NCBI RefSeq assembly: GCF_002232035.1
Contig: NZ_NKXR01000001.1
Location: 132,574-196,573 of the forward strand
Length of the DNA stretch: 64,000 bases
Source of the DNA: Collinsella sp. TF06-26
GTDB lineage: Bacteria > Actinomycetota > Coriobacteriia > Coriobacteriales > Coriobacteriaceae
Direction: 5' to 3'
Shown piece after piece: positions 49,045 to 59,624 of this stretch. The notes under the pieces are model-generated. The model saw only the letters and a program-made list of their open reading frames with translations, was not told where the DNA came from and searched no databases. The first letter of the stretch is position 1, and each line of letters opens with the position of its first letter. The position numbers were made by a program, and so were the translations under genes.

Positions 49045-51621
49045 ATGTGCGATTGCACAGATCATAAGGATGAGATCCCTGCCTACGACGCGCAGGCCAT
49101 TGAGTCCAAGTGGATGAAGGCCTGGGAGGACTCCAACCTCTTTGCCGTCGACACCGACGACAGCAAGCCCAAGAAGTACGTGCTCGAGATGTTTCCGTAT
49201 CCGTCGGGCGACCTGCACATGGGCCACGCGCGCAACTATACCATCGGCGATGCCGTGGCCCGTCAGGCCCGCATGCGCGGCTACGATGTGCTGCACCCCA
49301 TCGGCTTTGACGCCTTTGGCCTGCCTGCCGAGAACGCCGCCATCAAGCACAATACGCAGGCTGCCGCCTGGACGTATAAGAACATGGACCAGGCTCTCGC
49401 CACGATGAAGCGCATGGGCTTCTCCTACGATCTGGATCGCATGGTCAAGACCTGCAGCCCCGATTATTACCGTTGGGGCCAGTGGATCTTTGAGAAGTTG
49501 TGGGAAAAGGGCCTGGTTTACCGCAAGAAGAACCCGGTCAACTGGTGCCCCACCTGCAAGACCGTTCTGGCCAACGAGCAGGTCACCGAGGGCAAGTGCT
49601 GGCGCTGCGGCACCGAGCCCGAGAAGCGCGACCTGGAGCAGTGGTACTTCAAGATTACCGAGTACTCTCAGGAGCTGCTCGATGACCTGGAGAAGCTCCC
49701 CGGCTGGCCCGAGCGCGTCAAGCAGATGCAGGCCAACTGGATCGGTCGTTCCGAGGGCGCCGAGGTCGACTTTACCCTGTGCGACCAGGATGGCGAGCCC
49801 ATCGAGGGCGACGAGGGCAAGATCACCGTCTTCACCACGCGTGCCGATACGCTCTTCGGTGTCTCCTTCTTTGTCCTGGCTCCCGAGTACGCGCGTCTGC
49901 ACGAGCTCGTCGCTGGTACGGAGTACGAGGAGGCCGTGACCAAGATCGTCGAGGACTCCAAGCATATCTCCGCCGTCGAGCGTGCCCAGGGCACCCTCGA
50001 GAAGCACGGTGCCTTTACCGGCCGCTACGTGGTGAACCCGGTCAACGGCGAGAAGGTCCCCGTGTGGGTTGCCGACTACGTTGTTGCCGACTACGGCACC
50101 GGCGCCGTCATGGCCGTTCCCTGCGGTGACCAGCGCGACTTTGAGTTCGCACGCAAGTATGATTTGCCGATCGTGCCGATCATCCTGGACGATGACGACC
50201 GCGCAGCCGTCGAGGCCAGCGGCGAGACCATCGATACCTTCCATGCCGAGACCGTCGACTGGGATTGCGCCCATGCTGCCGAGGGCACGCTCGTCCAGTC
50301 CGGCAAGTACACCGGTATGCGCGGCGGCAAGCACTCCGAGGGCGAGGCTGCAATCGTTGCTGACCTCGAGGCCATGGGCTGCGGTCGTCGTAAGGTCGAG
50401 TTCCGTCTGCGCGACTGGCTCATTTCCCGCCAGCGCTATTGGGGCAACCCCATCCCGGCCATCCACTGCGAGCACTGCGGCATCGTGCCCGTGCCCGAGG
50501 ACCAGCTGCCGGTAACGCTGCCCGAGAACCTGGACCTGGGCGCCGGCGAGACCCTCGCCGAGTGCAAGGAGTTCTACGAGACCACCTGCCCGGTCTGCGG
50601 CCGCCCGGCCAAGCGCGAGACCGATACCATGGACACCTTCACTTGCTCCAGCTGGTATTACCTGCGCTATACAGACCCGCACAACACCGAGCTGCCCTTC
50701 TCCCGCGAGGCCGCCGACCGTTGGATGCCCGTCGATAACTACATCGGCGGCATCGAGCACGCCATTCTGCACCTGCTCTACAGCCGCTTCTTTACCAAGG
50801 CGCTGCGCGACCTGGGCCTGCTGAGCGTGGACGAGCCCTTCACCAACCTGCTGTGCCAGGGCATGGTCAAGGACGAGAACGGCGATACCATGTCCAAGTC
50901 CAAGGGTAATGTCGTGCCCCCGAGCTCGGTCATCGAGCCCTACGGCGCCGACACCATGCGTCTGGCGATCCTGTTTATCGCCCCGCCCGAGAAGGACTTC
51001 GACTGGGATCCCAAGGCCGTCGAGGGCGCCAACCGCTTCATCAAGCGCGCCTGGCGTATCGTTTGGCAGCTCGTCCAGTCCGGCGACGCCAACGTGGCCT
51101 TCGACAAGTCCGCGCTCGACGAGGTCGCGATGAAGCTCTATCGCGAGCGTCACCGCACCATCGCCAAGTGCACCGAGGACTTCGATCGTGGCCAGTTCAA
51201 CACCGCCATCTCGGCCGTCATGGAGCTCGTCAACGCGGCGAGCGCCTACCTCAACGCCACCGAGGGTGCCGCCCGCGACAAGGCGCTGTGCTACGGCGTG
51301 GCTAAGGATATCGTGAGCGTCCTTGCCCCCATCTGCCCGTTCTGGGCCGACGAACTGTGGCACGAGGCCCTCGGCTGCGAGGGCAACGCCTACACCGCCG
51401 CCTGGCCCGAGTTCGACCTGGCCGAGTCCATCGAGGATACGGTGCAGATCGTCGTCCAGGTGCTCGGCAAGGTCCGTGGCCGCATCGACGTCGCCCGCGA
51501 CGCCTCCAACGAGGAGATGCAAGCTGCCGCTGAGGAAGCCGTCGCCAAGTGGCTCGAGGGCAAGACGGTCGTCAAGGCCATCTGCGTGCCCGGCAAGCTG
51601 GTCAACCTGGTGGTCAAGTAA
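49045..51621 (+). CDS. leuS: Leucyl-tRNA synthetase
   Basis: 858 residues, class I synthetase for tRNA-Leu. The HIGH motif appears as HMGH ([17 protein letters not shown]), the KMSKS motif as [10 protein letters not shown]. The CP1 editing domain (about 220-420) keeps the Thr-rich [19 protein letters not shown] and [16 protein letters not shown] with the editing Asp. A zinc-like Cys cluster ([20 protein letters not shown]) and CEHCG occur. Normal length. Single gene with its own palindromic leader and a terminator downstream. Confidence 0.98.
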   Translation: MCDCTDHKDEIPAYDAQAIESKWMKAWEDSNLFAVDTDDSKPKKYVLEMFPYPSGDLHMGHARNYTIGDAVARQARMRGYDVLHPIGFDAFGLPAENAAIKHNTQAAAWTYKNMDQALATMKRMGFSYDLDRMVKTCSPDYYRWGQWIFEKLWEKGLVYRKKNPVNWCPTCKTVLANEQVTEGKCWRCGTEPEKRDLEQWYFKITEYSQELLDDLEKLPGWPERVKQMQANWIGRSEGAEVDFTLCDQDGEPIEGDEGKITVFTTRADTLFGVSFFVLAPEYARLHELVAGTEYEEAVTKIVEDSKHISAVERAQGTLEKHGAFTGRYVVNPVNGEKVPVWVADYVVADYGTGAVMAVPCGDQRDFEFARKYDLPIVPIILDDDDRAAVEASGETIDTFHAETVDWDCAHAAEGTLVQSGKYTGMRGGKHSEGEAAIVADLEAMGCGRRKVEFRLRDWLISRQRYWGNPIPAIHCEHCGIVPVPEDQLPVTLPENLDLGAGETLAECKEFYETTCPVCGRPAKRETDTMDTFTCSSWYYLRYTDPHNTELPFSREAADRWMPVDNYIGGIEHAILHLLYSRFFTKALRDLGLLSVDEPFTNLLCQGMVKDENGDTMSKSKGNVVPPSSVIEPYGADTMRLAILFIAPPEKDFDWDPKAVEGANRFIKRAWRIVWQLVQSGDANVAFDKSALDEVAMKLYRERHRTIAKCTEDFDRGQFNTAISAVMELVNAASAYLNATEGAARDKALCYGVAKDIVSVLAPICPFWADELWHEALGCEGNAYTAAWPEFDLAESIEDTVQIVVQVLGKVRGRIDVARDASNEEMQAAAEEAVAKWLEGKTVVKAICVPGKLVNLVVK

Positions 51622-51649
51622 GCGCTGCGCGTAAAGCTGACATGCAATA

Positions 51650-51685
51650 AACGAGGGACGGTCCGGTTGGGTCGTCCCTCGTTTT
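51650..51685 (+). terminator. Terminator after leuS
   Basis: ACGAGGGACG and CGTCCCTCGT form a 10-bp stem with a 13-base loop, followed by TTTTGTGTT. It lies 30 bases after the leuS stop and also faces the convergent lipoprotein gene. Confidence 0.8.
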
Positions 51686-51725
51686 GTGTTGTCTGCCCTG
51701 CTTAGTCAGTGCGTCGCACCGTCTT

Positions 51726-52298
51726 CTACGGGATGTGTACCAGGTCCCTAAAGTAAACGTTGCCCGTTGCCTCTTCGAACATCCAAATGTTGAGGTAGAT
51801 GTCGTTGAGGTCGTTGTTCACATCAAAGTCCGGGTCGTCGAAGGTGCCTACAAAGGTGAGCATGGCGCGCGTTTCCTCGCCCGCTGCGACCTGCTGGCGC
51901 ATGCGCACATCGCGGACCACGCCGTTGACGTAGGCATAGGAGTCCACATCGCCAAACATCATGTCGACATCGGTGTTGTTTGTCACCGCAAAGATCAACA
52001 CGGCGTCGCCGTAGCCATCCGTGTCCTTGCCCACGCAGGTAACATGGACGTTCTCGTCTGCCTCAAGGTCGATGGGGAACTGTTCTTGGGAATCGGGACC
52101 CAGGCCCTGGGGATCGACGATGTCTTCGTTAATTTTGTCGAAGCTCTCCGATGACGTCGTTTTCTCGATGGCTTTTGTGCTGCCGAGATCCGGTTCGCAT
52201 GGTCCGGTTTTGCCATCGATGTTGTTGCAGGCCGTCAGAGCGAACGAACAGGCAGCTACGACGAGCGCGGTCGCGCAGAGGGTGCCTAGGCGTTCCAT
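51726..52298 (-). CDS. Secreted lipoprotein, Ig-like domain
   Basis: 190 residues; ATG 52298 has AAGGAGGA before it. The signal ends in lipobox LTAC (Cys24), so the protein is anchored outside the membrane. An acidic linker is followed by a beta-rich domain (VLIFAVTNNTDVDMMFGD, VVRDVRMRQQVAAGEETRAM, LTFVGTFDDPDFDV) like the DUF5067/DUF4352 Ig-type modules of Gram-positive lipoproteins. Function unknown; single gene convergent with leuS. Confidence 0.8.
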   Translation of the reverse strand: MERLGTLCATALVVAACSFALTACNNIDGKTGPCEPDLGSTKAIEKTTSSESFDKINEDIVDPQGLGPDSQEQFPIDLEADENVHVTCVGKDTDGYGDAVLIFAVTNNTDVDMMFGDVDSYAYVNGVVRDVRMRQQVAAGEETRAMLTFVGTFDDPDFDVNNDLNDIYLNIWMFEEATGNVYFRDLVHIP

Positions 52299-52561
52299 GG
52301 ATCCTCCTTGCCGTGGAGATACTGGAAGGTTGTGTGGTCAATGCGTGCGGCAGGCTTTCTCGCTACAGAATGCCTCTCAGCTTTAGTCTGGCCGATGTGC
52401 GCCCAGGGATGGAATGCCCATAGGGCCCGATTCAGTCGGCGCTCTGGGACGCATGGCCCGTTTTGGGGCTGTTGAGGGTGCGCCGCATGGGGCTCCTCGG
52501 TCAATTGTCCTATTCTTGTGGAGAACCTGTGCGCACGCTGACCTGCAGATTCGTACTGTGC

Positions 52562-52590
52562 TTGCGCGTTTCCGCAGCTATTGGTATAGT
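52562..52590 (+). promoter_or_regulatory. Promoter of the rimP-nusA-infB operon
   Basis: TTGCGC at 52562-52567, a 17-base spacer and TATAGT at 52585-52590. The transcript would start near 52597 and run at once into the hairpin at 52618. The rest of the 370-base gap between the lipoprotein gene and rimP shows nothing recognisable. Confidence 0.6.
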
Positions 52591-52617
52591 TTGCTTGCAA
52601 ATGAAGTTGTAATTGAA

Positions 52618-52648
52618 AGAAGTGGGGTTTCGGCCCCGCTTCTTTTTT
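52618..52648 (+). terminator. Attenuator-like hairpin in the rimP leader
   Basis: AGAAG-T-GGGG pairs with CCCC-G-CTTCT around a 6-base loop, followed by six T, only about 20 bases before the rimP start. This is a complete intrinsic terminator inside the leader of the operon that encodes NusA, so it may serve as a read-through control. Confidence 0.7.
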
Positions 52649-52668
52649 GTATGGATGGAGGTGCCGCA

Positions 52669-53163
52669 ATGGTCAAGACCAAGACCGAGCAGGCGATCAT
52701 CGACGCGCTCGAGGCCGTCGCTCCCCAGCACGATGTCGACATCGTCGACGTCGAGCTCGTGGGCGCCACCAAGGCCCCCTGCGTGCGCGTGCGTATCGAG
52801 GGTGCCGAGGGTCAGAGCCTGTCTCTCAACGACGTCACGGCCAACACCAAGTGGGTCGGCGATGTGATTGAGGAGCTCGACCCTATCTCTTCGAGCTATA
52901 CGCTCGAGGTGTCGAGCCCGGGTATGGCGCGCCCGCTGCGCCGCCCGAGTGACTTTGCCCGCTTTGTGGGCGAGAACTGTGAGCTCACCTCCACCGCTAC
53001 CGAGGGCCGTCGCAAGTACGCCGGCAAGATTGCCGCTGCGACCGAGACCGACGTGACCCTCGAGCTCGAGGACGGCGAGTCCGTCACCCTCGATTTCTCT
53101 GATGTAAAAAAGTGCAAGTTGAAGCCCACCTACGACTTCAAGCCCGCGAAGGAAGGAAAGTAA
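52669..53163 (+). CDS. rimP: Ribosome maturation factor RimP
   Basis: 164 residues from ATG 52669 (GGAGG 7 bases before); the frame is open upstream but has no better start. VDIVDVELVGATKAPCVRVRIEG and SYTLEVSSPGMARPLRRPSDF are RimP signatures, with the C-terminal SH3-like domain after them (VTLELEDGESVTLDFSDVKK). RimP helps 30S subunit assembly. First gene of the rimP-nusA-infB-rbfA operon, one base before nusA. Confidence 0.93.
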   Translation: MVKTKTEQAIIDALEAVAPQHDVDIVDVELVGATKAPCVRVRIEGAEGQSLSLNDVTANTKWVGDVIEELDPISSSYTLEVSSPGMARPLRRPSDFARFVGENCELTSTATEGRRKYAGKIAAATETDVTLELEDGESVTLDFSDVKKCKLKPTYDFKPAKEGK

Positions 53164-53164
53164 G

Positions 53165-54412
53165 ATGGCAGCATCCGACATGATGTCCGCCCTGATGGAG
53201 CTTTGCCAGGAGAAGCACATCGACCAGCTCTACCTGATCGACCGCCTGGAGCAGTCGCTCGCCAAGAGCTATGCCGAGATCCTGCATCTTGAGTGGGGCG
53301 CCAAGGTGACCATCGACCGCACCACCGGCAAGATCTACGTCTACCGCCTGGAGCCGATCGACGATTCCATGGACGAGGAGGGCAACTTCACCGAGTTCGA
53401 GGAGATCGACGTCACCCCCAAGAACACGAGCCGCATCGCTGCCCAGCACGCCAAGGCCGAGATCAACGCCATCGTGCGCAACTCCGCCCGCGAGCAGATC
53501 TATGAGGAGTTCTCCGGCCGCATCGGTGACCTCATCAGTGGTACCGTGCTGCAGTCCACGCCCGACTTCACGATCGTCAAGATTCGCGAAGGCGTCGAGG
53601 CCGAGCTTCCGCACTTTGATCAGCGCCGTTACGAGAACGAGCGCAACGAGCGTCCGATGGGCGAGCGCTACCTGCACAACCAGCATATCAAGGCCGTGAT
53701 CATCGACGTTCGCGACCCCAACTCCAACCTGCAGCCGGTTCGTGGCGAGCACAGCCGTCCGCCGATTGTCATCTCCCGTACCCACCCCGAGCTCATGCGT
53801 CGTCTGTTTGAGCAGGAGGTGCCCGAGATCTATGAGGGCACCGTCCAGATCAAGTCAATCGCCCGCGAGCCCGGCCAGCGTTCCAAGGTCGCCGTCCACT
53901 CGCTTGACGACCGTCTGGATCCCGTGGGTGCCTGCGTCGGCCCCAAGGGCAGCCGTGTTCGCGCTGTCGTGGGCGAGCTCCGTGGCGAGCGCGTCGACGT
54001 CATCCTGTGGGATGCCGATCCTGCCGTCTACGTCGCCAACGCCCTTTCGCCCGCTAAGGTCACCCGCGTCCTCATCGACGAGGAGAAGGCCTACGCCGGC
54101 GTCATCGTGCCCGACGACCAGCTGTCCCTCGCCATCGGCAAGGAGGGCCAGAACGCCCGCCTCGCCGCGCGCCTGACCGGCTGGCACATTGACATCAAGT
54201 CCGAGACGCTTGCCGCCGACATCCTCAAGAACGTTCCCGTTCACGAGGAGCCCGCCGCCGACCTGATCGGTGACGAGGAGGACGAGGACGTCCGCCGCTG
54301 CGAGTACGTGTCCGAGGACGGCATCCAGTGCCGCAACCAGGCTCGTCCCGGCTCCCGTTTCTGCGGTGTCCACGACACCGACGCCTTCGATGATGCGGAG
54401 GACCTGATCTAG
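53165..54412 (+). CDS. nusA: Transcription factor NusA with a Cys-rich tail
   Basis: 415 residues. N-terminal RNA polymerase-binding domain, S1 domain (about 130-200), then two KH domains ([41 protein letters not shown]). NusA governs pausing, termination and antitermination. The last 40 residues are unusual: [20 protein letters not shown] then FCGVHD carry three Cys and a His that could bind zinc. The separate YlxR gene often found after nusA is absent here, and infB follows directly. Confidence 0.95.
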   Translation: MAASDMMSALMELCQEKHIDQLYLIDRLEQSLAKSYAEILHLEWGAKVTIDRTTGKIYVYRLEPIDDSMDEEGNFTEFEEIDVTPKNTSRIAAQHAKAEINAIVRNSAREQIYEEFSGRIGDLISGTVLQSTPDFTIVKIREGVEAELPHFDQRRYENERNERPMGERYLHNQHIKAVIIDVRDPNSNLQPVRGEHSRPPIVISRTHPELMRRLFEQEVPEIYEGTVQIKSIAREPGQRSKVAVHSLDDRLDPVGACVGPKGSRVRAVVGELRGERVDVILWDADPAVYVANALSPAKVTRVLIDEEKAYAGVIVPDDQLSLAIGKEGQNARLAARLTGWHIDIKSETLAADILKNVPVHEEPAADLIGDEEDEDVRRCEYVSEDGIQCRNQARPGSRFCGVHDTDAFDDAEDLI

Positions 54413-54503
54413 CGCGCGGTCGCGCCGGGCGGGTCCCGGCGCGTCTCCAACGCTCGTTCAGTCTCTAGGCACCCAAGGTGCCAGAAAGGGTAGGTGAAGT
54501 CAT

Positions 54504-57218
54504 ATGGCAAAAGTCCGTGTGTCCACCCTGGCCAAAGAGTTCGGCATGACCTCCAAGGAACTGATGGGTCATCTCGCCGATATGAAGATTCCCGCTAAGT
54601 CCGCTTCCTCCACCTTGGAGGACGCCTATGTCGCCATGGTCCGCAAGCAGCTCGCCTCGGTGATCGAGGCCCGCGCTCAGGAAGTCGAGGCCGCCAAGCA
54701 GGCCGAGGAGCAGGCAGCTGCCGCCGAGGAGGCCGCACGCGCCGCCGAGGCCGAGCGCGAGCGCATCGCCGCCGAGAAGGCCCGCGAGGAGGAGCGCCGC
54801 CAGTTTGCCGCAGCCCAGGCTGCCGAGGAGGCTGCCCGCGCCGAGGCCGAGGCCAAGAAGAAGGCCGAGCAGGAGCGCCTTGCCCGCGAGAAGGAGGAGG
54901 CTGCCCGCGAGGCCCAGCGCCGCGCCGTTCCCGCTTCCGACTCCGGTTCGCGCTTCCGTTCGCTGCTCGACCAGATCGCCGCACAGGAGACCGTGCTCAA
55001 GGAGAAGAAGGACGCCGAGGACAAGGCCAAGGCCGAGCGCGCCGCCGAGCGCGGTAACCGTCGTGGCGGCAACAACGACCGCCGCGGTGGCCGTCGTAAC
55101 GATCGCAACGCTTCCGACAACAACTCCGAGCGCAACGCCTCCGAGAGCCGTCCGCACAGCCATCGCACCAACGCCAGCAACAACGTCGCTGCCGGCATGG
55201 ACTTCCCCAACCCCGATAAGCAGGGCAAGGGCAAGAAGCGCAAGGGCGGTCACAACAACGAAGAGGACCACTACAGCCGCATGGCTCGCGAGGCCGAGGA
55301 GTACAGCCGCGAGAAGGTGCTCGAGGAGGCTCGTGCCGCCGTCGAGGAGGCCTCTCGTGAGTCCACCGGTCGCCGCAAGAAGCGCAAGGAGAAGCGTGAG
55401 CGCGAGGCTGCCAAGGCTCAGGAGGAGCGCAAGATAGAGGAGGCATTGGCCCAGGGCGTGAACCCCGAGGAACTCGATGCCATCAAGGTCTCCCAGGGTG
55501 TTACGGTCCAGGAGCTTGCCGAGGCTCTCGACGTTCCGGCCAACGACATCATCAAGCGCCTGTTCCTGCTGGGTACGCCGCTCACCATGACACAGTCCAT
55601 GTCCGACGACCTCGTCGAGCTCGTTGCCGACGACCTGGGCCGTCAGATCAAGATCATCACCCCCGAGGAGGAGAACACCTTCTCGTTCTACGACGATCCC
55701 GCCGACCTTAAGCCGCGCGCACCGGTCGTCACCGTCATGGGCCACGTCGACCACGGCAAGACGAGCCTCCTCGACGCCATCCGTCACACCGGCGTCGCTG
55801 CCGGCGAGGCGGGCGGCATCACGCAGGCCATCGGTGCTTCGCAGGTTATGATCAACGACCGCAAGATCACCTTCATCGATACCCCGGGTCACGCTACCTT
55901 TACGGCCATGCGTGCCCGTGGTGCCAAGGTGACCGACATCGTTATTCTGATCGTGGCTGCCGACGACGGCGTCATGCCCCAGACGGTCGAGTCGATCAAC
56001 CACGCCAAGGCCGCCGGCGTACCCATCGTCGTCGCCGTCAACAAGATCGATAAGCCGGGTGCCAACCCCGACCGCGTGCGCCAGGAGCTCACCGAGTACG
56101 GCGTCATCCCCGAGGAGTGGGGCGGACAGAACATGTTCGTCAACATCTCGGCCAAGCAGAAGATCGGTATCGACGACCTTCTGGAGACCGTGCTGCTCCA
56201 GGCAGACGTGCTCGAGCTCAAGGCCAACCCGGACACCTTTGCCTCCGGCAACGTCCTCGAGGCCAAGCTCGACAAGGGCCGCGGCTCGGTCGCTACCGTG
56301 CTCGTGACCCGCGGTACCTTGCACGTGGGCGATACGCTGGTCGCCGGCCTTACCTACGGCCGCGTCCGTGCTATGCTCGACCCCAAGGGTCGCGCCGTCA
56401 CCGAGGCCGGTCCCTCCGACGCCGTCGAGATCCTGGGCCTGCAGTCCGTGCCCAACGCCGGTGACGAGTTCCGCGTGTTCGAGGACGAGCGCGAGGCTCG
56501 TGCCCTCGCCGACGAGCGTTCGCTCAAGGCCCGTATCGAGGAGCAGAGCCGCGTCAAGCACGTCACGCTCGAGAACCTCTTCGAGACCATTGCCGACGCC
56601 GAGGTCAAGGAGCTCAACCTGATCATCAAGGCCGACGTCCAGGGTTCCATCGAGGCCCTTCAGGATTCGCTCGACAAGATGGATCAGTCCGAGGTCCGCA
56701 TCAACACGATCCACTCCGCCGTTGGTGCCATCAACGAGACCGACGTCGTCCTGGCCGACGCCTCCAATGCCATCATCATCGGCTTTGGCGTCCGTCCCGA
56801 CGGTAAGGCCCGCTCCGCCGCCGAGCGCGAGGGCGTCGAGATCCGTTGCTACGACGTCATCTACAAGTGCCTCGAGGAGCTCGACGCTGCCCGTATCGGC
56901 ATGCTCAAGCCCACCGAGGTCGAGGTCTCCACGGGTACCGCGACCGTTCTGGACACCTTCAAGGTGCCCAAAGTCGGTATCGCCGCCGGTGTCCGCGTCG
57001 AAGAGGGCGAGATCGCCGCGACCGATTCCGTGCGCCTGGTGCGCGACGGCATCGTGGTCTTCAACGGCAAGATCGCCTCGATGCGCCACTACAAGGACGA
57101 GGCCAAGAGCCTCAAGAGCGGTTCCGAGGGCGGCATTGGCCTGGAGAACTTCCAGGACATCAAGCCCGGCGACCAGATCGAGGGTTACCGCATCGACCAG
57201 GTTGCCCGTACCGAGTAG
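54504..57218 (+). CDS. infB: Translation initiation factor IF-2
   Basis: 904 residues. The N-terminus has an IF2_N domain ([21 protein letters not shown]), then a long Ala/Glu/Arg-rich and Arg/Asn-rich linker (about 60-310). A second IF2_N-like part follows ([20 protein letters not shown]). The GTPase domain has [23 protein letters not shown] and NKIDKPG. Domains II-IV follow to the end, including the fMet-tRNA binding domain. The large size and charged linker are typical for actinobacterial IF-2. Confidence 0.98.
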   Translation: MAKVRVSTLAKEFGMTSKELMGHLADMKIPAKSASSTLEDAYVAMVRKQLASVIEARAQEVEAAKQAEEQAAAAEEAARAAEAERERIAAEKAREEERRQFAAAQAAEEAARAEAEAKKKAEQERLAREKEEAAREAQRRAVPASDSGSRFRSLLDQIAAQETVLKEKKDAEDKAKAERAAERGNRRGGNNDRRGGRRNDRNASDNNSERNASESRPHSHRTNASNNVAAGMDFPNPDKQGKGKKRKGGHNNEEDHYSRMAREAEEYSREKVLEEARAAVEEASRESTGRRKKRKEKREREAAKAQEERKIEEALAQGVNPEELDAIKVSQGVTVQELAEALDVPANDIIKRLFLLGTPLTMTQSMSDDLVELVADDLGRQIKIITPEEENTFSFYDDPADLKPRAPVVTVMGHVDHGKTSLLDAIRHTGVAAGEAGGITQAIGASQVMINDRKITFIDTPGHATFTAMRARGAKVTDIVILIVAADDGVMPQTVESINHAKAAGVPIVVAVNKIDKPGANPDRVRQELTEYGVIPEEWGGQNMFVNISAKQKIGIDDLLETVLLQADVLELKANPDTFASGNVLEAKLDKGRGSVATVLVTRGTLHVGDTLVAGLTYGRVRAMLDPKGRAVTEAGPSDAVEILGLQSVPNAGDEFRVFEDEREARALADERSLKARIEEQSRVKHVTLENLFETIADAEVKELNLIIKADVQGSIEALQDSLDKMDQSEVRINTIHSAVGAINETDVVLADASNAIIIGFGVRPDGKARSAAEREGVEIRCYDVIYKCLEELDAARIGMLKPTEVEVSTGTATVLDTFKVPKVGIAAGVRVEEGEIAATDSVRLVRDGIVVFNGKIASMRHYKDEAKSLKSGSEGGIGLENFQDIKPGDQIEGYRIDQVARTE

Positions 57219-57229
57219 GGGGTAGCGCT

Positions 57230-57640
57230 ATGAAGCAAACGCAGGCAACCCGCCGTCTGGGCGAGCAGCTTCGCGAGAAGCTTGGTTATATCCTGCTCTT
57301 TGAGGTTTCCGATCCGCGTCTCGACCTGGTTACTTTGACCGCGGTTGAGGTCGCGGTGGACCGTTCGTTCGCGCGTGTGTACGTGTCGTGCGATGCGAGC
57401 CGCTACGACGAGGTCATGGAGGCGCTCGCAAGCGCCAAGGGCCGTATTCGCAGCCTGTTGGCTCGCTCGCTCGATTGGCGTGTTACGCCCGAGCTCGATT
57501 TTCGCATCGATCGCTCGACCGATGAGGCCGAGCGCATCACGCGTGCGCTGGAAAACGTTCCCGCCACGCTTGCGATCGAAAAGGACGAGGACGGCTATCC
57601 GATAGCGGATGCCGCCCAGGAGGCAGCTTTAGATGACTAA
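57230..57640 (+). CDS. rbfA: Ribosome-binding factor A
   Basis: 136 residues from ATG 57230. RRLGEQLREKLGYILLFEVSDPRL, then VTLTAVEVAVDRSFARVYVS, and LARSLDWRVTPELDFRIDRSTD are the RbfA KH-like core. It acts in late 30S maturation. Its last 8 bases overlap the next gene. Confidence 0.93.
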   Translation: MKQTQATRRLGEQLREKLGYILLFEVSDPRLDLVTLTAVEVAVDRSFARVYVSCDASRYDEVMEALASAKGRIRSLLARSLDWRVTPELDFRIDRSTDEAERITRALENVPATLAIEKDEDGYPIADAAQEAALDD

Positions 57641-58676
57641 TTCCGCCGACCTCGCCTCGTGCGAGTCTGCAGATATTCAGCGACGCATCCTCGAGCTCAT
57701 CGAGGATGCGTCCTCCATTGCGATTTCGGGACACACTTCTCCCGATGGCGACGCCCTGGGCTCCGTGTTGGGTCTGGGCCTCTCGCTTATGAAGTTTTTC
57801 CCTAACAAGGACATTGCCCTGCTGCTGGCAGACGATGATCCGGTTCCGCGCATCTACCGCTTTATGGAAGGCTCCGATCGCCTGGTACCGGCATCTGCGT
57901 ATACCGGCAATCCGGACCTGTTCATCTCGGTGGACGTGCCGGTCGTCGAGCGTCTCAATAATTCCGCCGAGGTGCTTCGTCGCTCCAAGCATGTGGTGTG
58001 CTTCGATCACCATCCGGCGCGCGAGGAGTTTGCCGAGCTCAGCCTGAGGCGCGTCGAAGCTGCAGCCTGCGCCATGATCATCGACCGCTTCTTGGACAAT
58101 TGCGGCATTGTCGCACGTGATGGCGTTGCGACCTGCCTGCTGTGTGGCTTGGTTACCGATACCGGCCGTTTTCAGTACCAAAACGCCGATGCAGCCGCGT
58201 TCCATGCAGCCTCGCGTCTGGTTGCCCACGGTGCCGATCCGGCGCGTGTGGCACTCGAGGTTTACCAGAGCATGCGCGTTGAGTTTTTGCACCTCAAGTC
58301 CATCGTTATGGGCCGCATTAAGACGGTGGCCCACGGGCGCGTCGCGTATAGCTACGCGTACCAGAGTGACCTTGAGGCCTGCGGTGTCACCTCGGACGAG
58401 TGCGACGGTCTGGTTGACGTGGTGCGCTCGGTGATGGGCGTCGAGGTCTGTCTGTTCCTGAAGGGCATTGAGGGCGATACCAAGGTGCGCGGCAACCTGC
58501 GCTCCAAGGGCGACCTCAACGTGTCCGAGATCGCTGCTGCCTTTGGCGGAGGCGGACATCCCGCTGCCGCCGGTTTCTCCAACAACGGAACGATTCTCGA
58601 GACGCTTACCGTGGCACTTCCCATGCTGGCCGAGCTGGTGGGGGAGGATCCCGCTTCGGTGACCGTCGAGCTTTAA
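57633..58676 (+). CDS. DHH-family phosphoesterase NrnA (nanoRNase / pAp phosphatase type)
   Basis: 347 residues. The DHH domain has SGHTSPDGDALGSVLGL (metal-binding Asp pair), FDHHPARE and GLVTDTGRFQYQNAD. The DHHA1 domain ends with SEIAAAFGGGGHPAAAGF. NrnA-type enzymes degrade short RNA oligomers and pAp. Placement between rbfA and truB is common in actinobacteria and Firmicutes. Confidence 0.92.
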   Translation: MTNSADLASCESADIQRRILELIEDASSIAISGHTSPDGDALGSVLGLGLSLMKFFPNKDIALLLADDDPVPRIYRFMEGSDRLVPASAYTGNPDLFISVDVPVVERLNNSAEVLRRSKHVVCFDHHPAREEFAELSLRRVEAAACAMIIDRFLDNCGIVARDGVATCLLCGLVTDTGRFQYQNADAAAFHAASRLVAHGADPARVALEVYQSMRVEFLHLKSIVMGRIKTVAHGRVAYSYAYQSDLEACGVTSDECDGLVDVVRSVMGVEVCLFLKGIEGDTKVRGNLRSKGDLNVSEIAAAFGGGGHPAAAGFSNNGTILETLTVALPMLAELVGEDPASVTVEL

Positions 58677-58691
58677 CTTTTTGGATGGTAC

Positions 58692-59624
58692 ATGGCTCGT
58701 CGTACGCCTTCTCAACTGAATATGCTGCTCGCCGTCGATAAGCCGGTGGGCTGCACGTCCCACGATGTGGTTTCGAAATGCCGACGCGCCCTCCATGAGC
58801 GGCGCGTCGGCCATGCCGGCACGCTCGACCCCATGGCATCGGGTGTCATGGTGGTGGGTGTGGGCCAGGCCACCCGTCTGCTGGGCATGCTAACCCTCGA
58901 TACCAAAAGCTATGTCGCCGACATTTCGTTTGGCGCCGAGACCAATACCGATGATGCGGAGGGCGAGGCGGTCCGCACGGTGGCTGTTGCCAACGAGCTC
59001 CGCGATCCTGCCTATGCCCGTGAGCGCTTGGCCGCTATGCTGGGTCCGCAGATGCAGGTGCCGCCGGCGTTTTCGGCTATCTCGGTCAATGGCGTTCGCG
59101 CCTACAAGTCTGCTCGCGAGGGCAATGCGGTGGACCTACCTCCGCGCCCCGTCGAGGTCTATGCCGCCGACCTGATCGCCGTGGGAGGCGAAGGTGATAC
59201 GTGTGTGTGGACCGTGGCGTTCTCAGTGAGCAAGGGTACCTATATCCGTGCGCTCGCTCGCGATTTGGGCCGCGCCTGCGAGAGCGCCGCGCACATTTCC
59301 GCGCTGCGCCGCACGGCCTCCGGTGTTGTTTCCATTGGCGCTTGTCATGCGGTCGAGGAGCTTTCTCCCGAGTCCGCGGCTGGCTTTGCCCTGGATCCCA
59401 TTGCGGCCTTGGGCGCCACGCGTGTTGACTTGCCGGGCAATCTTGCCGACGACCTGCTCTGCGGCCGACGCATTCCCGTTGAGCGTGCGCTTGCCGATTT
59501 CGATTCCGCGAAGGCGCCTTTTGCGTTGGTGCTCGATGGGGGACTCAAGGCGCTTGCCCGCATTGAGAGTGGCCGCTTTGTCATGGAGCACGTGTTTCCG
59601 CAGGCAATCGGCGGTGTTCGATGA
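58692..59624 (+). CDS. truB: tRNA pseudouridine-55 synthase TruB
   Basis: 310 residues. LAVDKPVGCTSHDVVSKCRR at the start, RVGHAGTLDPMASGVMVVGV with the catalytic Asp, then VPPAFSAISVNGVRAYKSAREG and SKGTYIRALARDLG. It makes pseudouridine 55 in the T-loop of tRNAs. The end overlaps ribF (ATGATG). Confidence 0.95.
   Translation: MARRTPSQLNMLLAVDKPVGCTSHDVVSKCRRALHERRVGHAGTLDPMASGVMVVGVGQATRLLGMLTLDTKSYVADISFGAETNTDDAEGEAVRTVAVANELRDPAYARERLAAMLGPQMQVPPAFSAISVNGVRAYKSAREGNAVDLPPRPVEVYAADLIAVGGEGDTCVWTVAFSVSKGTYIRALARDLGRACESAAHISALRRTASGVVSIGACHAVEELSPESAAGFALDPIAALGATRVDLPGNLADDLLCGRRIPVERALADFDSAKAPFALVLDGGLKALARIESGRFVMEHVFPQAIGGVR

Noticed and set aside
54465-57089. 874-codon open frame opposite infB
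   Set aside because: Shadow of IF-2 caused by codon bias; no ribosome site and a Leu/Gly/Val-only composition.
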